Origin: Druceiella hillmani
Lineage: Eukaryota > Arthropoda > Insecta > Lepidoptera > Hepialidae
Length of the DNA stretch: 64,000 bases
Assembly: GCA_039881145.1 (NCBI GenBank)
Contig: JAYKKI010000156.1
Span: forward strand, 191,001-255,000
Reading direction: 5' to 3'
Below, in pieces: positions 24,017-36,560 of the stretch; position 1 is the stretch's first letter; the number at the start of each line of letters is the position of its first letter. Under the pieces are notes generated by a model. That model ran no database searches. It was given only the letters and a program-made list of their open reading frames with translations, and was not told where the DNA came from. Made by a program: the position numbers and the translations under genes.

Positions 24017-24602
24017 ATATAATAATGTCTTTATTTTATGTGAAGTTCTGGTAGCAGAAATACAAAATGCACTACTAGATTCGGCAAAAAGTTATTTATA
24101 ATGCGTCGATATGATCTAATATATTCTACAGAAACGTATTTATAATTAATTTTTTAAGAAATCGAATCATATATTCGAGATGTCTCGCATTATATTCGAG
24201 TCTTATATTTAAATATGAATATTGCTGTTTTTTTCTGGGTAGAAAGTTTACGTGACAGTATAAGTAATTACTCTCTTTTTGCACTTCCCTTAATCTGTAA
24301 TGATTTGGTTTTTTATTTTATGTCAAAAACATGTCAATCGTTAACATTTACTAGAAATTTTTATTTTTATTTGAGAAAAACATTCTGTAACATTAATAAT
24401 ATGGCCGAATTTAAGTATTTTATATATTTAATTTATCATTTTCATATTTAGATGATAAATGGATGAAAACTCTATTTTATTCAAGTGTTTAAAATGAAAA
24501 TACAACACTGATGATGACGAACTTGTTAATGGAAATTTATAAGTAATCTATTACACACAAACACACACACACACACAGACATATATATATATATATATAT
24601 AC
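24017..24602 (+). repeat. Left arm of a long inverted repeat
   Basis: It matches the reverse complement of 26370-27006 closely along its whole length, from ATATAATAATGTCTTT, through GATTCGGCAAAAAGTTATTT, to the (CA)n-GACA-(TA)n tail. The main difference is a segment of about 50 bp present only in the right arm (about 26804-26856). Each arm has an open frame of 78-95 codons with matching translations, but these are AT-rich and resemble no known protein. Confidence 0.85.
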
Positions 24603-24604
24603 AC

Positions 24605-24672
<68 letters not shown>

Positions 24673-24694
24673 GTGTATATATATATATATATAC
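24552..24694. repeat. Compound (CA)n-(TA)n microsatellite
   Basis: (CA)n at about 24552-24577, then GACA and interrupted (TA)n. It is the shared tail of the inverted repeat arms. Confidence 0.9.
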
Positions 24695-26356
24695 ATTTAT
24701 ATTTATTTATATAGTATATTACATTCAATTAGATGATATTATTTCTTATGGCATGAGGATGCTTAACACAACTATAATCACACCAACATTGTTACACACC
24801 AACACTCGCTAATTTTTTCGAAGTGTGAGACGAGGAGCGCTATAAACAACCAGTCACGAAAGTATTTCTGCATATTTAGTTTTTTTCTAAATTGTTTTTT
24901 CATTAAATCGAAGAAGGATGAATAAATCGATCCTCTAAAATTGCACCTCTTCAGAGATTTTTGCGAGGAATGAGTTACAAAAAGTCGATTTCCAAGAAAT
25001 GAAAAGTATTTTCATCATGATGTAGATAAAGATTTGATCTATTCCGTCATATTAAATTCATTTTACTAACTATCCGCAGAGCAAACTTTTTTTGTTCAAA
25101 CGTTGAAATATGGTTGAAATGAACAATTATAAACGTTCGAACTAAAATTTTCTTTCATGATTTCTTTATGCGTGAAAAATATTCCGAATTTTTCAATTTC
25201 ACGTAACGTGATTTTCATATCATCAGAGAGGTCATAGTACATTGCTACATGTATGTTATAGACATAAGAAGGAAAACGTTAATCAAAATTGTTATTTGCG
25301 TCATCAGGTACGAAGAATATGACCACGTCTGTTAATCAAATATCGGATGTGACGTTACATTCTAATTAAAAAAAAGAATTTACCAAATCTTGATCAATTT
25401 ACATTTGGCAAAATGTATATGTGGCCATTTTTCAATTTAACTGAACGAATTTTGTTGGCATTGTATTCTGGTTGCGTAATGACATTATCGTCTTAACGAA
25501 GTGAAATCGCTCTCCAATGTGAATTTAAATTAATGATGCTTGTTAATGAAACTATTATGAAAACGCCCTTTCATTCACGACTAAAATGAAACCGAGAATA
25601 ATCTACAATTCTGAGAGCATAACTATCTACAGTATTGTTAAAAATTATGCAATTTTGAGACGAGTAGGTTAATTCTAGAATAAAACTTTTTCTTAGTAAA
25701 TTTTTATGCAAAGAAGGTATATCATAACTAAGGGGACTTCGTAATAAAGTAATAATTTTGCCAAAAGCTTGCTTGTCTACATATTGCAAAATATGTTAAA
25801 AAAACTAACCTTAGGGTGTAGCTACACTGAATAACTTATTGAGCTATTGCATATTCAGTTATAAATATTTGAAATCAGTTTTAATTGTATGTTTTACTTA
25901 ATTAAAAACAAATTAAGACCACATTTATTGATTGGAATATAATCATAGTTAATAAAAATTAACGTTTAAGTAAGAAGGAATATCTAATCTGAATCATCTT
26001 TTTTTGTGGCTTTTAACACAAATATGGATGTCACCAATGCTATCTATTTTATTACCATCCTGCATAGTTTACCATTTACATAAAAGTTCACACGGAATAT
26101 CATGAAGACCATATAAATATATGAAATCTCATAAATGTCAGAAAGTAAATAAATAAATTGAATACTATGGAATAAAGATCATGAGATTCAAAACATCAAA
26201 CAAATATTTTTATGATGTGCAAGAATGCACTGAAGATCTCCGAAAATATGTTGTGTTTGTTAAATTCACTGTTTTCAGATAATGACCTAATGGTATTGTT
26301 ATTTACATCTATAGTTACCGTGCAAGAAAAAAAAGTGTTAATATGTATAATAAAGT
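24695..26356. other. Spacer between inverted repeat arms, nothing recognised
   Basis: About 1.66 kb of AT-rich DNA with no recognisable coding frame. Confidence 0.5.
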
Positions 26357-26362
26357 TATATA

Positions 26363-26428
<66 letters not shown>

Positions 26429-26432
26429 TGTG
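26357..26432. repeat. Compound (TA)n-(TG)n microsatellite
   Basis: (TA)n to about 26393, then TGTC and (TG)n to about 26432. It is the inverted counterpart of 24552-24602. Confidence 0.9.
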
Positions 26433-27006
26433 CAATAGAACTTTAAAATTTCCATTAACAAGTTCGTCATCATCAGTGTTGTATTTTCATTTTAAACACT
26501 TGAATGAAATAGAGTTTTCATCCATTTATTATCTAAATATGAAAATGATAAATGAAATATATAAAATACTTAAATTCGGCCATATTATTAATGTTACAGA
26601 ATGTTATTCTCAAATAAAAATAAAAATTTCTAGTAAATGTTGAGAACTGACATTTTTTTGACATAAAATAAAAAACCAAATCATTACAGATTAAGGGAAG
26701 TGCAAAAAGAGAGTAATTACTTATACTTTCACGTAAACTTTCTACCCTGAAAAAAACAGCAATATTCATATTTAAATATAAGACTCGAATATAATGCGAG
26801 ACAAAAGAACAAAACTTCATTAAAACTAATGATGTTAGTTTACGAGTTATTATATGGTTCGATTTCTTAAAAAATAAATTATAAATACGTTTCTGTAAAA
26901 TATATTAGACCATATCGACGCATTATAAATAACTTTTTGCCGAATCTAGAAGTGCATTTTGTGTTTCTGCTACCGGAACTTCACATAAAAAAAGACATTA
27001 TTATAT
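26370..27006 (-). repeat. Right arm of the long inverted repeat
   Basis: Reverse-complement copy of 24017-24602, with an additional segment around 26804-26856. Unlike the left arm, its outer end is not bordered by a (TA)n array. Confidence 0.85.
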
Positions 27007-27607
27007 GAACGTTATTTATTTACCTTCAGGGAGCGTGGATGGAATGTCTCAGATTTCGTGTAGATGCGGTGAAAGGGATCTTTATGTTTTAAATATACAT
27101 ACAACGTGACGAGGAGTTTACATACCTCTTGTTGTTTGCGAGCATTTGCCATGAATATGAAATAATAAGCAATTTGAAGACTTCTTAAATATAATTACTA
27201 TGTGCGCGCGTATGTACGAATGTGCGAGCGCGTATCTTTTTGTGTATATAAAAATACGACAAAGAAATAGGCACATTACAAGAAATGAATATTTATATTT
27301 ATTACTACAGAACAATTCTTGAAAACAAAACTTTCGCATATATGTTAGACTAAATATCCGACCAAACGAAATAAAGTGATGGTAATGTTTTTTCTGAAAA
27401 TAGCATATATCATGACGAGTTTCCATCATTTTATACTTTGAATGAGTTACCTTAATAGAATGGAACGTCCCCATAAAATTAAAAATAAACACAAACAATT
27501 AAACATTTTTAGTATGAATGGAAGTCACACAATGAATGTTTGTTTATTATTTTTAATTAACAAAAAACTTTAGAAGATTAAGACTTCGAGTTATTTTTAA
27601 TTTTTAT
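27007..27607. other. AT-rich stretch, nothing recognised
   Basis: A minus-strand frame of about 118 codons from a true ATG lies within 27118-27474. It is rich in Phe, Ile, Tyr and Cys, resembles nothing known to me, and is probably chance. Confidence 0.4.
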
Positions 27608-27646
<39 letters not shown>

Positions 27647-27664
27647 GTATATATATATACGTAC

Positions 27665-27724
<60 letters not shown>
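27608..27724. repeat. (TA)n microsatellite
   Basis: Long TA array with TATG and TACGTACCTG interruptions. Confidence 0.95.
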
Positions 27725-27727
<3 letters not shown>

Positions 27728-29755
27728 AGCACGCACGTAATTAGCGATGATAAAAAAATCTTAAGTCTAAATCTTATTGTAATTATATATTTTGACTTCA
27801 TTCCTCTCATTCAACTATATAGATGCAATTGGCGTTCTCCCTCCAGAAATTTATTTTAATGAGTAAGCTCTAAACATTTTTTTTATCATTTGGTTCATTT
27901 CTTTGATATCGAATATTGGGATTTGGATGTCGAATACACGCGAACGAATGAAACGCCGCAACAAGACTGATTTTTTTTAATAACAATAATTTATTGAAAG
28001 TTGATACATAAAATGTCCAAAAGAAGAATTCGTTTTATTTATTTATACTAGCTTTTACTTCACTCAGTTTGTTATAATGACAAACTTATAGAGAGAAATT
28101 GATATATGCAACTCCATCTACAATTATTAAATAAAATTTAACATTACATTTTGTTTTTGTGATGTCGTAATAAAGACAATGAAAATAAAAAATTTTCCCT
28201 CTGAATTAGTTATCAAAAGAAGTGTTTTGCCCCTTTATATTGCGTATGTAATATTTCATTAAATTTTTGTTGCTCCGTTACGGTTTTGCTTCATTATTCG
28301 GTTTTGGAACTTTTTTGACTCAAATTTGAATATTTCTGATGACATAATATTTCCCGAATTACAAATGAAATTAATCACTTCTCGATTCACAACCTATATT
28401 TATGCTAAAAAATCACGTCGATCTCTTATTGCCTTGTGACGCGAAAAAATAACAATAAATACATGCATTTATAATACTAGTTATGATTTTATCAATTGGG
28501 AAGGAATTCTCCTGGATGACGAAGAACCTATATCATTATTTGCAAGTAAATGCCCATTCTCAAGCTACGGAATTTTATAAATACATCCTTAAAGGTAATC
28601 ATGGTTAAAAAAAAGTTTATTATGTTTTATGTGACAACGACCTCATCAATAAAATTTATTTTTCCCGCAGGAAAACTGGAAAACTAATTCTTAACTTCGT
28701 TTAAAAAAGATCAGCTGAATCCTTGAAAAGCGACTCTCTCTGAGGTTGTTGCAGTTCATATTTCACCTGCGATGCTAGTAATGCAGAAAATATAATATTT
28801 CTGTTTTAAAACCAGTCATTTATTTATTTCTTATACGCATCAAGTTTAGTAAAAAACTTAAAAAACTTATAACACACTAACCGTTCCTAAAAAAATTCCT
28901 ATCAGTACGGCGATTTCAAAAAAAATTAATGTTTTTTTTAGAATTATATTTAAAATATTCTCAGCAGGCATGTTTTTTGTTACAACTATATAAAAATACT
29001 ACCTGTTACTTACTCTTTTCCTGCGCTTGGAAAATTTTATCTCTACGTAATATGATACAGCAGAAAAATATTTGTATAATTGTTGACATTTTTATAGCAT
29101 TTAGTTTCAACCAAATAAATATTCTCAATAAACTAAAGACCTTTCTGTATCAATCTATTCTCTGCTACCTACTCTTTTATATCCTACTTCCTTTAGATGT
29201 GCATTATTTTGATGACCAATTTACTAGTACATTTCTAACGCAATATTCTCTTCAATATTCAGGAATTACTTTAAATTATTCAGGAATTTATATTTTGTAA
29301 ATTTAATCTCATCAAGCGAAAGCTGACAAACAACAACTGAAGCCGAAATTGATACAACCTAACATTTTGGCGTTACAGTGAACCGGCATAGTCCTTAAAA
29401 TTTTAGCATGACCCTAATTAATAAATTAATTATAACAGTATTATTATTCGTCTGCGACCTAGAATGAACTACTTCATTCAGCTCTCGGTTAAGTCTACCC
29501 ACATGATGGCAACTCTATTCACCCCTTATGACTTCACTAACGAGGATTGTCAAACTTTCTCAGAATTTCTCATGTGCATGATACCTAAAGCAAAATCTAC
29601 TCAAACTCATCAAAATTATATGGAAATTACATTGCCGACAAGTGGCGGATATTCGATGTGAATCCCAAAAAAGGAAACACAAGGAAACATAACCTGGAGT
29701 TTCACATACATTATCATGAACAGCTGCTGTAACAAATTTGCGGAGCGTTAGTAGT
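27725..29755. other. AT-rich stretch, nothing recognised
   Basis: A 123-codon plus-strand frame (28929-29297) is almost entirely hydrophobic AT-codon residues and begins inside a T run; I do not regard it as a gene. A 65-codon frame at 29464-29658 precedes the mariner remnant and is unrecognised. Confidence 0.45.
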
Positions 29756-29759
29756 GACG

Positions 29760-30345
29760 TGTTTAAAGCAAATTATGAAAGTCGTTGAACCTTACACTGC
29801 AAGGTAGCCAATATTTGTTGTAAGGTAAGTAATAAGATTGAGTAGGCAGGCTATACTGTAGTGTAAGCTCGCCTTCTCAACCTTAACGTGACACGCGTGG
29901 TAAAAAAAATGGTACTGTCAGTTTTTTGGGATTAACAAGGCATGTTATTTTGAAAGCTTCACTATACACACGAGACAATTGATACTGCCACGTATGGAGA
30001 ACAACTCAGTAAATTAGCCGTAGTATTGAGTGAAAAGCGACAAAGGTCTGTGTGCGAAGAGTTGGCATCTATCAGGATTATACTCGAAAACACATTGCGA
30101 AATCCGTTTATCACATACTGGAAGATACATGATAGACTACTGTACTGCAACTGCTATATAGCCCAGACATTGCTCCTTCTAACTATCATCTCTTGAAGCC
30201 TTTAGACCAATATTTGCCGAAAAATTAGATAATTATGAGCAACTTAACAACCGCAGAATATTTGAACAGCAGCCTTCTACTTTTTGAAAAGAATTATTAA
30301 TATTTCACTCAAACTATAGTGGTAAATATAACAAATTACGTTTTA
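29760..30345 (+). pseudogene. mariner-family transposase remnant
   Basis: Several hallmarks of a mariner transposase appear in order across shifted frames. A Phe-Trp-Asp block at 29924-29932 corresponds to the first catalytic Asp region. Then come a Glu-Thr-Ile-Asp-Thr block, a Ser-Glu-Lys-Arg block, and Tyr-Gln-Asp with the second Asp at 30076-30078. Next is Ile-Ala-Lys-Ser-Val-Tyr, then Tyr-Ser-Pro-Asp-Ile-Ala-Pro-Ser-Asn-Tyr-His-Leu with the third Asp at 30166-30168, and finally a C-terminal Glu-Gln-Gln-Pro-Ser-Thr-Phe block. The second and third Asp are separated by 29 residues, against 34 in mariner, so some codons are lost. At least two frameshifts and several stops are present. The 5' half is too decayed to place its start, and I could not locate terminal inverted repeats. 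It is not functional. Confidence 0.8.
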
Positions 30346-31119
30346 AATTTAGTCTAGTTATAAATTTAATCAGTTTTAGGAGGTCTTTGATATACATACA
30401 CTGATCAAGAGATCTTGCAAATAGCTATTTAATGTTTTGAATCTAATACAAGGAGTATCTGCTGTACAAAATTTACAACATTTGTAGAACTTAGTAAAAT
30501 ATTAAATGCTCTTTAATTGTACTAATTTCAACTCGATTAACTATTAGAAGCTGCTAAATCGTAAACTATAGAACCTCTAAACATATAAAGTTAATATTGT
30601 TAGATAAATTAATTTTCAGCAGGTGTTCCTCGAATAGTAATTTATATTATTATTATAATTTTAATTATAACTACTTATCAAGTGAAGGTAACCAATACTA
30701 TAATACCAAAACTTTAAACATTTAATGGTACAAAATATCTACCAAGTGATTTATAAATATTAATGTTATTTTTCACTGTATCAATATTGCCTAGTTCACC
30801 TTTCAAAGATACGCAAGGTAATATATGATTAGAAATACTATAATCTTACAGTCAGATTGTACCAACCCCGTTTTTCCAATGTTTCTTAGCTAAGTGCTTT
30901 CATAAATAAAACTGGTGGGATGAACAATTTTGCACATTTTAGTGCATTTCATTTGAGCTAACCCCTTAAAATTCTGAAAGAAAATCATTAGGAATTCACC
31001 TTATGCAAGGAGATCTGCTTACTTCATATTTCATAAAGCTGAAACAAAATTCCAGTACTTAATTGGTCCCTTCTGAAATTACCATACATAGGATATGTTT
31101 AAAATCTGAGCTAACGCTT
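30346..31119. other. AT-rich stretch, nothing recognised
   Basis: The mariner 3' terminal repeat should fall near the start of this stretch but was not identified. Confidence 0.5.
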
Positions 31120-31215
31120 TTCGAGAAAATCGACTGCGATTTATAGATAGACAGAAAAATAAGATTGTGACTTAATAAGGGTTCCGTTTCCCTTTCGATG
31201 TACGAAATTAAAAAA
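31120..31215 (+). repeat. GGTTCCG-family repeat fragment
   Basis: GATAGACAGAAAAATAAGAT, TAATAAGGGTTCCGTTTCCC and TTTCGATGTACGAAATT follow the family order. Confidence 0.6.
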
Positions 31216-32399
31216 AAGAACATTTTTTTCTCGATTTCATACCTTTGAAATGCAGTAATCGGTACCATTTTTCATTTAATTTTTTTTTTTATTTATTTTA
31301 AAATATTTTAAGTTGTCTTATAGAAAGCTTTCTATTCAATATAAGATTATAGCTAGATGACTTGATTCAGCTTAGCTGATGAGTGCTATGCAGAATTATG
31401 TAAGCTATTTATTAATTAAAAATGTTGTTGCTTACTAAATTCTTTTAGCATAATGATGAATTAAGCCCGGTACTTTATACAATTTTCACAATAATTCTGC
31501 AGGCGTACTTTCTACTAATTCGTCAGGTTTTTATGACATACCACGGTCATGTTTTTCCCCCTTTTATTGCTCCAAAATTGTCTTAATACTTTTACTTCTA
31601 CCTTTGAACCGTCCCATTGTGTGAGTTATTGTTGCCTAACTTAGGTTGCAGATAATTGTTGGTATTAAAATGAAAATATTAACATTTCATTAATTTAATC
31701 TGCATTAAGTTTTGTTTATAATTTAAACAACGACTTCGATTCCAACACTTCTAATCGCAATTCCCATTAGATTAATGTTGGAGAACTATTTTGATATATC
31801 TTTATAAAAAGAGAACATTATTATGTAATCAATTTCCTTTTATTCAAATTTTCTTTTAGAAGTTAGCATTTAAATAGTAACTCTATTAAAGTAAGTTAAG
31901 TGTTATTTGGTCAAATTTTAGTAACTAATTTCTTAACAATGAATACTGTCATCAATGTGATGTTATATCTATTTAATACATGAAATATCCCTTTATTACA
32001 ACATTTATTTATTAAATCTTTTTTTACATTACGCGTTAGGGTTTTTGCCAATGTGCTTCTGCGCTCATGTTCATATTCAATTAAGTCACGAAAATACTCT
32101 TTTGTATCCCACTAAGTATTGATCAATATATTTGTAACTATAATGATCATAATACCTTAACTGAGAAAAATTGCTTCCAAAATTGGCTTCAGTGCTTTTA
32201 TAGCAAAAACAATAACCAGAGAAAAGACAGCGCATGATGCCAAGAAAAATAATTATTGAAAATTTATTAAGTTCACAAATTTTGCCGGCTGGAAAATTAA
32301 AACGTCTATGATAGATACTAGCTCATTAATAGACTCGTTTAGATAAGTGCCTCTCACTGTTGGTTATGCCTCATGTTTAACCTCCCGTAAAAAGCTTAT
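31216..32399. other. AT-rich stretch, nothing recognised
   Basis: No supported feature. Confidence 0.5.
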
Positions 32400-32640
32400 T
32401 GAATACACTACTGCGCTCGGATTTTCCCACCACAATAACAAAGGAATTGGTCCTTTCCTCGTGAGCAAGTTAACAGCATGATCATGAATTTTAGAATGCA
32501 GCACATTTTCGATGAGCGCAGAATAAACCCGCACAATGAATAATGGCCTGGAGGAGCTTTATGATCGGTCAGCAAAAGCGGCGACCTCGCCTAGTGCCGC
32601 CCATAAATTACTGTGGACACACTTGCTTGTATAAAAATAT
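32400..32640. other. GC-richer anonymous segment
   Basis: A frame from ATG at 32536 reads 32 residues, starting Met-Asn-Asn-Gly-Leu-Glu-Glu-Leu-Tyr-Asp-Arg-Ser and containing Ala-Ala-Thr-Ser-Pro-Ser-Ala-Ala. It ends at a TAA just after a weak donor-like CTT/GTATAA. Composition is unlike the surrounding DNA. It could be an exon or an old repeat; I do not recognise it. Confidence 0.25.
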
Positions 32641-33027
32641 GGTGTATGTCTTTTTAAATATAAATTCGTGGAGCAGAGTTTTCTTAAGATATCTATATTT
32701 TCGTTTAGGTCCATTTAACTTTCCAAAAAGTAAATTAAAGCTTAAATGTGCAAGCGTAACCCAGCAATTACATTGCTTAAATCAAGCTTTGAAGAAACAT
32801 TATTACGTGGCATTTATTGTGTTTGTAAAATGTAATACGTGCCTTATTGCAATAGTCAATTTTAATTAAAATTTAAATTTTGTGTAACGAAGTAATTTAG
32901 ACTTTGTTGATAATATTTTCACGTTATTAAATAATGCTTGTTGTCAGTTTTTTTTAGTTTCATTTACAGGCTTTTTTGCACACAATTTAAATCTACTCCT
33001 AAAATATCCGATGCATATTAAACACTA
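32641..33027. other. AT-rich stretch, nothing recognised
   Basis: No supported feature. Confidence 0.5.
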
Positions 33028-33090
33028 GCAACGAAGGTCGCTCTTATTGTACGCTGCTTTGGTTTTGTTCACAAATAAATTATTTGATTA
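33028..33090 (+). repeat. Short dispersed repeat, partner at 42054-42116
   Basis: CGAAGGTCG, GCTGCTTTGGTTTTGTTCAC and AAATAAATTATTTGAT parallel CGAAGGCCG, GCAGCTTTGTTCTTGTTCAT and AAATAAGTTATGAGAT in the partner. Confidence 0.5.
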
Positions 33091-33469
33091 GTTATAGGAC
33101 TAACGAACTTCGGCGAATTTTTAAAGAAATAGAACAAAATTTTTAAAAACGCTGATATTTTTTGAGATACGACGAACAAATATTCTAATGATTGTCAATA
33201 TATTTTAAGAGTCTTATAACTAATTCTTTTAAATAATACATCTATATATAATTTAAAATAAAAGTAAGCATTTTTTTTTTTCAAATTTCCCACATATAAA
33301 ATATAAAACGAAAAACACATTTTTAGTATTAAGTTTGTCTCCTTTGCGAGTTAATGTGTTTTATAACTATGCCATTAATATTCTGTTGATTATAAACGCA
33401 CATCAAAACTGACTTCAGGTAAAAGGCGGACTAAATAAGTTATTTCACACGGTCCCAGCCATTTTTCTA

Positions 33470-33560
33470 TTGTCCCAACAGAGTTGGTACATAGGTTGTT
33501 CATGAATTTTTAAAACGAAGCAGATTTGTGCTGCGGACAAAATAATAGCGCGCATTAAGC
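33470..33560 (-). repeat. Dispersed repeat fragment related to 880-960
   Basis: On the minus strand GTTTTAAAAATTCATGAACA followed by ACCAACTCTGTTGG parallels the 910-950 region of copy 1. Confidence 0.4.
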
Positions 33561-35763
33561 AATATGGGCGTGTATTGAAGCCCGGTCACGGGAAGTGGTG
33601 GTCTTTCCGGTTGTCATCTAAAAATTATTAAGGATGCGTGTATGTATAAAAACCTTATATAATGACTTCCCAAAAACTTTTTAAAAAACCTACTGTCACT
33701 GATACTGACGAGAGTATTAATCGTAGTATTATTAAAAATACATTTTTAGCACAAAAATTGCATTCCATGAAAATATGCTCTGTTCCATTAATAACATTTG
33801 AACAAAAAATGTAGTTAATAGGACGAATCTTCTTTTACATCTAATATGAAAGTACAATCACCAGAGTTGAATTTAGTACTGAGAGCCACAGAAGTATGAG
33901 AGATAACATTTATTTATATTGAATAAATTTGGCGGTGACGAGTCATTAGATATAATTTGTCATTAATCTTCTTCCTAAATCTATTTCATTTTCGCGGAAA
34001 ATTACGCGAAAATAAGCTTATAGTATTGCGACTTATGTTCCTGATAGAAACATTGTTACCAAATTTATTTACTCTCAGTAAGACTCACACTGACATGTTC
34101 TTTAAAGGTTATAGTCCGAAAATAACATTTTACAGCCGTAATAAAATCATCCGAAAACTTCACATCACAGGAAACATTGTTTGAACTACATTAAATAAAC
34201 ATAAAATTACGAGATTTTGATAAAACTATTCATTTCACAAAATTGAAAATATTAAATTAAGTATTCTTAAAAGGACATATTAATATTTTGACGAACGCAA
34301 CGACATAAAAAAAATAAGTAACTAAATAGTTTTAATCGGTGTTCAATGTTTCAAGAAATCAAAAATAATTTATAGATTACACACCTGTTTTCTTTGCAAG
34401 AAGATTAATATTTCTGTCTGTTCGTTTGTCACCGTAATCAAGCATAAAATTTAGCGTATTAATAAACATATTATGCATTAAATAGAAAAGGACTGGACCG
34501 TGATTATAAATACGATTGTTGAAATCGAAATTAAATCAAATAATTAATTCCAATAACTAAAGTGTATACAATGAATTGTCAAATTTACCAAAATAATCTA
34601 CCTATATAAATTTTAATTGATAACGCAAATAAAAGATTATGCTGAAAAGTTATTTTAATTTATTAAATGTTTAATAAATGATGAAATAATAATTTCTAAT
34701 TTATAATGCAAATAATTGCATAACGAAACATAGCCTCACTTGGAGAAATACATTTAATATATAATTTAAAGAGTTTATAAGCGCTATTTATTCACGATTA
34801 TTCATATTAATAAAAAAATTATTTTAAAATACAGATATAACTTAAAATTTTATGAATGTAAAATACATGTTTTGCATCTACAAATGCCTCAATAACTATT
34901 ACGAATAAATAATATCAGTCACTACACGCATGTAAATATATATTTAGTGGGCGTCTTCATCCCACTGCTCTTTAATGAATCGTGGAGCCCCATCGTGAGG
35001 CTATCGAATACCATCGATTTCTACTGCATCGTGCGCGCGTCGTGACCAACTTCATCCTGTCGATTTTTAGTGCATCATGAGTATGCATCCAGCATAGTAA
35101 AATTTTACTTTCTTTATTTTTTTCATAATGCGCCTAAAGAAGTATAACTTCAAAAATTTAACGACTCGTCAGACAAGTCTCTCAACACACGCCAGCTATC
35201 AACTCCAGCTATCAGTGCCCGAATAAAATGTTTATATTAATAAACATATTACGCTTCACAATTAAATACTTTACGCAAAATTCGTGCTGCGGAAAAATGT
35301 GCGCGAAAAAAGATTATACATATGATTAGATACGAAATGTCAATTCTTCGTGAGGAAAAACTCCGCAGACAAGTTTTTCGTTATGAAGTGCCAAAACGAT
35401 ATCCAGAAAATGTGACTATTCCTTCATATCATATTTACTCTTAGAATTATTTGTGTGGTATGCCTAAAATGTAATCATTTGAGCTACAGTAATGATATTA
35501 ATCATTATCCTATGTTATTTATAATTGAATATAATTTAAACTATTATTTTTCACCGAAACAAATCTAAAAATGTAAACAGCGTTATTGTATTCCATTTGT
35601 GCATATTCTACTTGTCGATCTGTCAATGTTATATTTGTAGGGAAATTATCTGCTGGATAAGTTTCATATATCTTATATTTTGTTGTGGTTTTTTTTATTT
35701 GTTCTATTGTATATTAAGTTCTATTGTTGTATTTTCTTAATTTATTCTATTCTGTTACAAAAT
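33561..35763. other. Mostly AT-rich stretch, one GC-richer patch
   Basis: The patch at 34960-35090 has two similar boxes (TCGATTTCTACTGCATCGTG, then TCGATTTTTAGTGCATCATG) 46 bp apart. Nothing else supported. Confidence 0.45.
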
Positions 35764-36156
35764 ATGAATGAACAAACAAGATTGTTGGTTTATTATCAGA
35801 ATTGTAGAGGAATTAAAACCAATTTTGGTGAACTGCTCATGAGTATTCAAACAAACAACTACGATGTAATTTTACTGTTCGAATCTTGACTCCATCAAAA
35901 CATATTTGACGCCGAGTTTGTTGATGACCGTTACACGGTATTTGGAAGTGATTGTAACCTACCCAGTGGCACTAAATCGTATGGAGATAGAATCGTTGTC
36001 GCGGTTGTGACAAAATTTATCGCAAACCGTTGCCATCAATGGGAAAATTATGATTTGGAGTAGCTGTTTATTTCATTATAAATGAAGCATTTCTCCCCTA
36101 CATTATGCACTGTTTACATTCCACCGCAATTTAGCAAAATATCCATAAAAAATTAA
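35764..36156 (+). pseudogene. Non-LTR retrotransposon endonuclease domain, 5' fragment of ORF2
   Basis: From ATG at 35764 the frame reads an apurinic-like endonuclease start, including Tyr-Gln-Asn-Cys-Arg-Gly-Ile-Lys-Thr (residues 11-19) and Tyr-Asp-Val-Ile-Leu-Leu-Phe-Glu-Ser (33-41), where a TGA stands in place of a likely Trp codon. It continues as Tyr-Thr-Val-Phe-Gly-Ser-Asp and ends with the characteristic Val-Tyr-Ile-Pro-Pro near 36117. In-frame TGA, TAG and TAA show that it is dead. Reverse transcriptase sequence is absent downstream. Non-LTR elements are usually 5'-truncated, so a fragment that keeps only the N-terminal domain must have lost its 3' part by later deletion. Clade (Jockey, R1, CR1 or another) cannot be fixed from this piece. 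Confidence 0.75.
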
Positions 36157-36560
36157 TGACCTTACCCTACTTCGATAGTTACATCAAAAAATAACAGATC
36201 AACTCTATGTAAATTTTTGATACTAGAGTGATTTGTTAGTAAAGTATTTATTAATATAAGAGTGGAAAGTACATGCCTATTATGATAATGTCCTGAAATG
36301 TTTTGTTTAAGTTTCCAAGCACTTATGCTTGGAATTGCTTAAATTTTCTTTTATCTTTCTTCCAATCACAATTCTATGCTATTGTTTAACAGGAATTCTT
36401 CTAATTGCTCTCATTTGTTTCAGCATATATAAATAACAATTATTAGGAGCATATTTTGCTTCAAATCGTAAGGAAAATTTTTATACTAAATTTGAAGCCC
36501 AATGAAAGTACAAATTTAACTAATATTGTAAGATCTCAATAATAAATGAGTAAAATAAAT
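36157..36560. other. AT-rich stretch, nothing recognised
   Basis: No supported feature; the rest of the LINE should lie here but is gone. Confidence 0.5.

Noticed and set aside
26212..26643. 143-codon plus-strand frame, the longest in the window
   Set aside because: It runs through a (TA)n-(TG)n microsatellite and the antisense of an inverted repeat arm; the open frame is a by-product of simple repeats.
28929..29300. 123-codon hydrophobic frame
   Set aside because: Composition follows AT-rich codons throughout, it begins in a T run, and no membrane protein family is recognisable.
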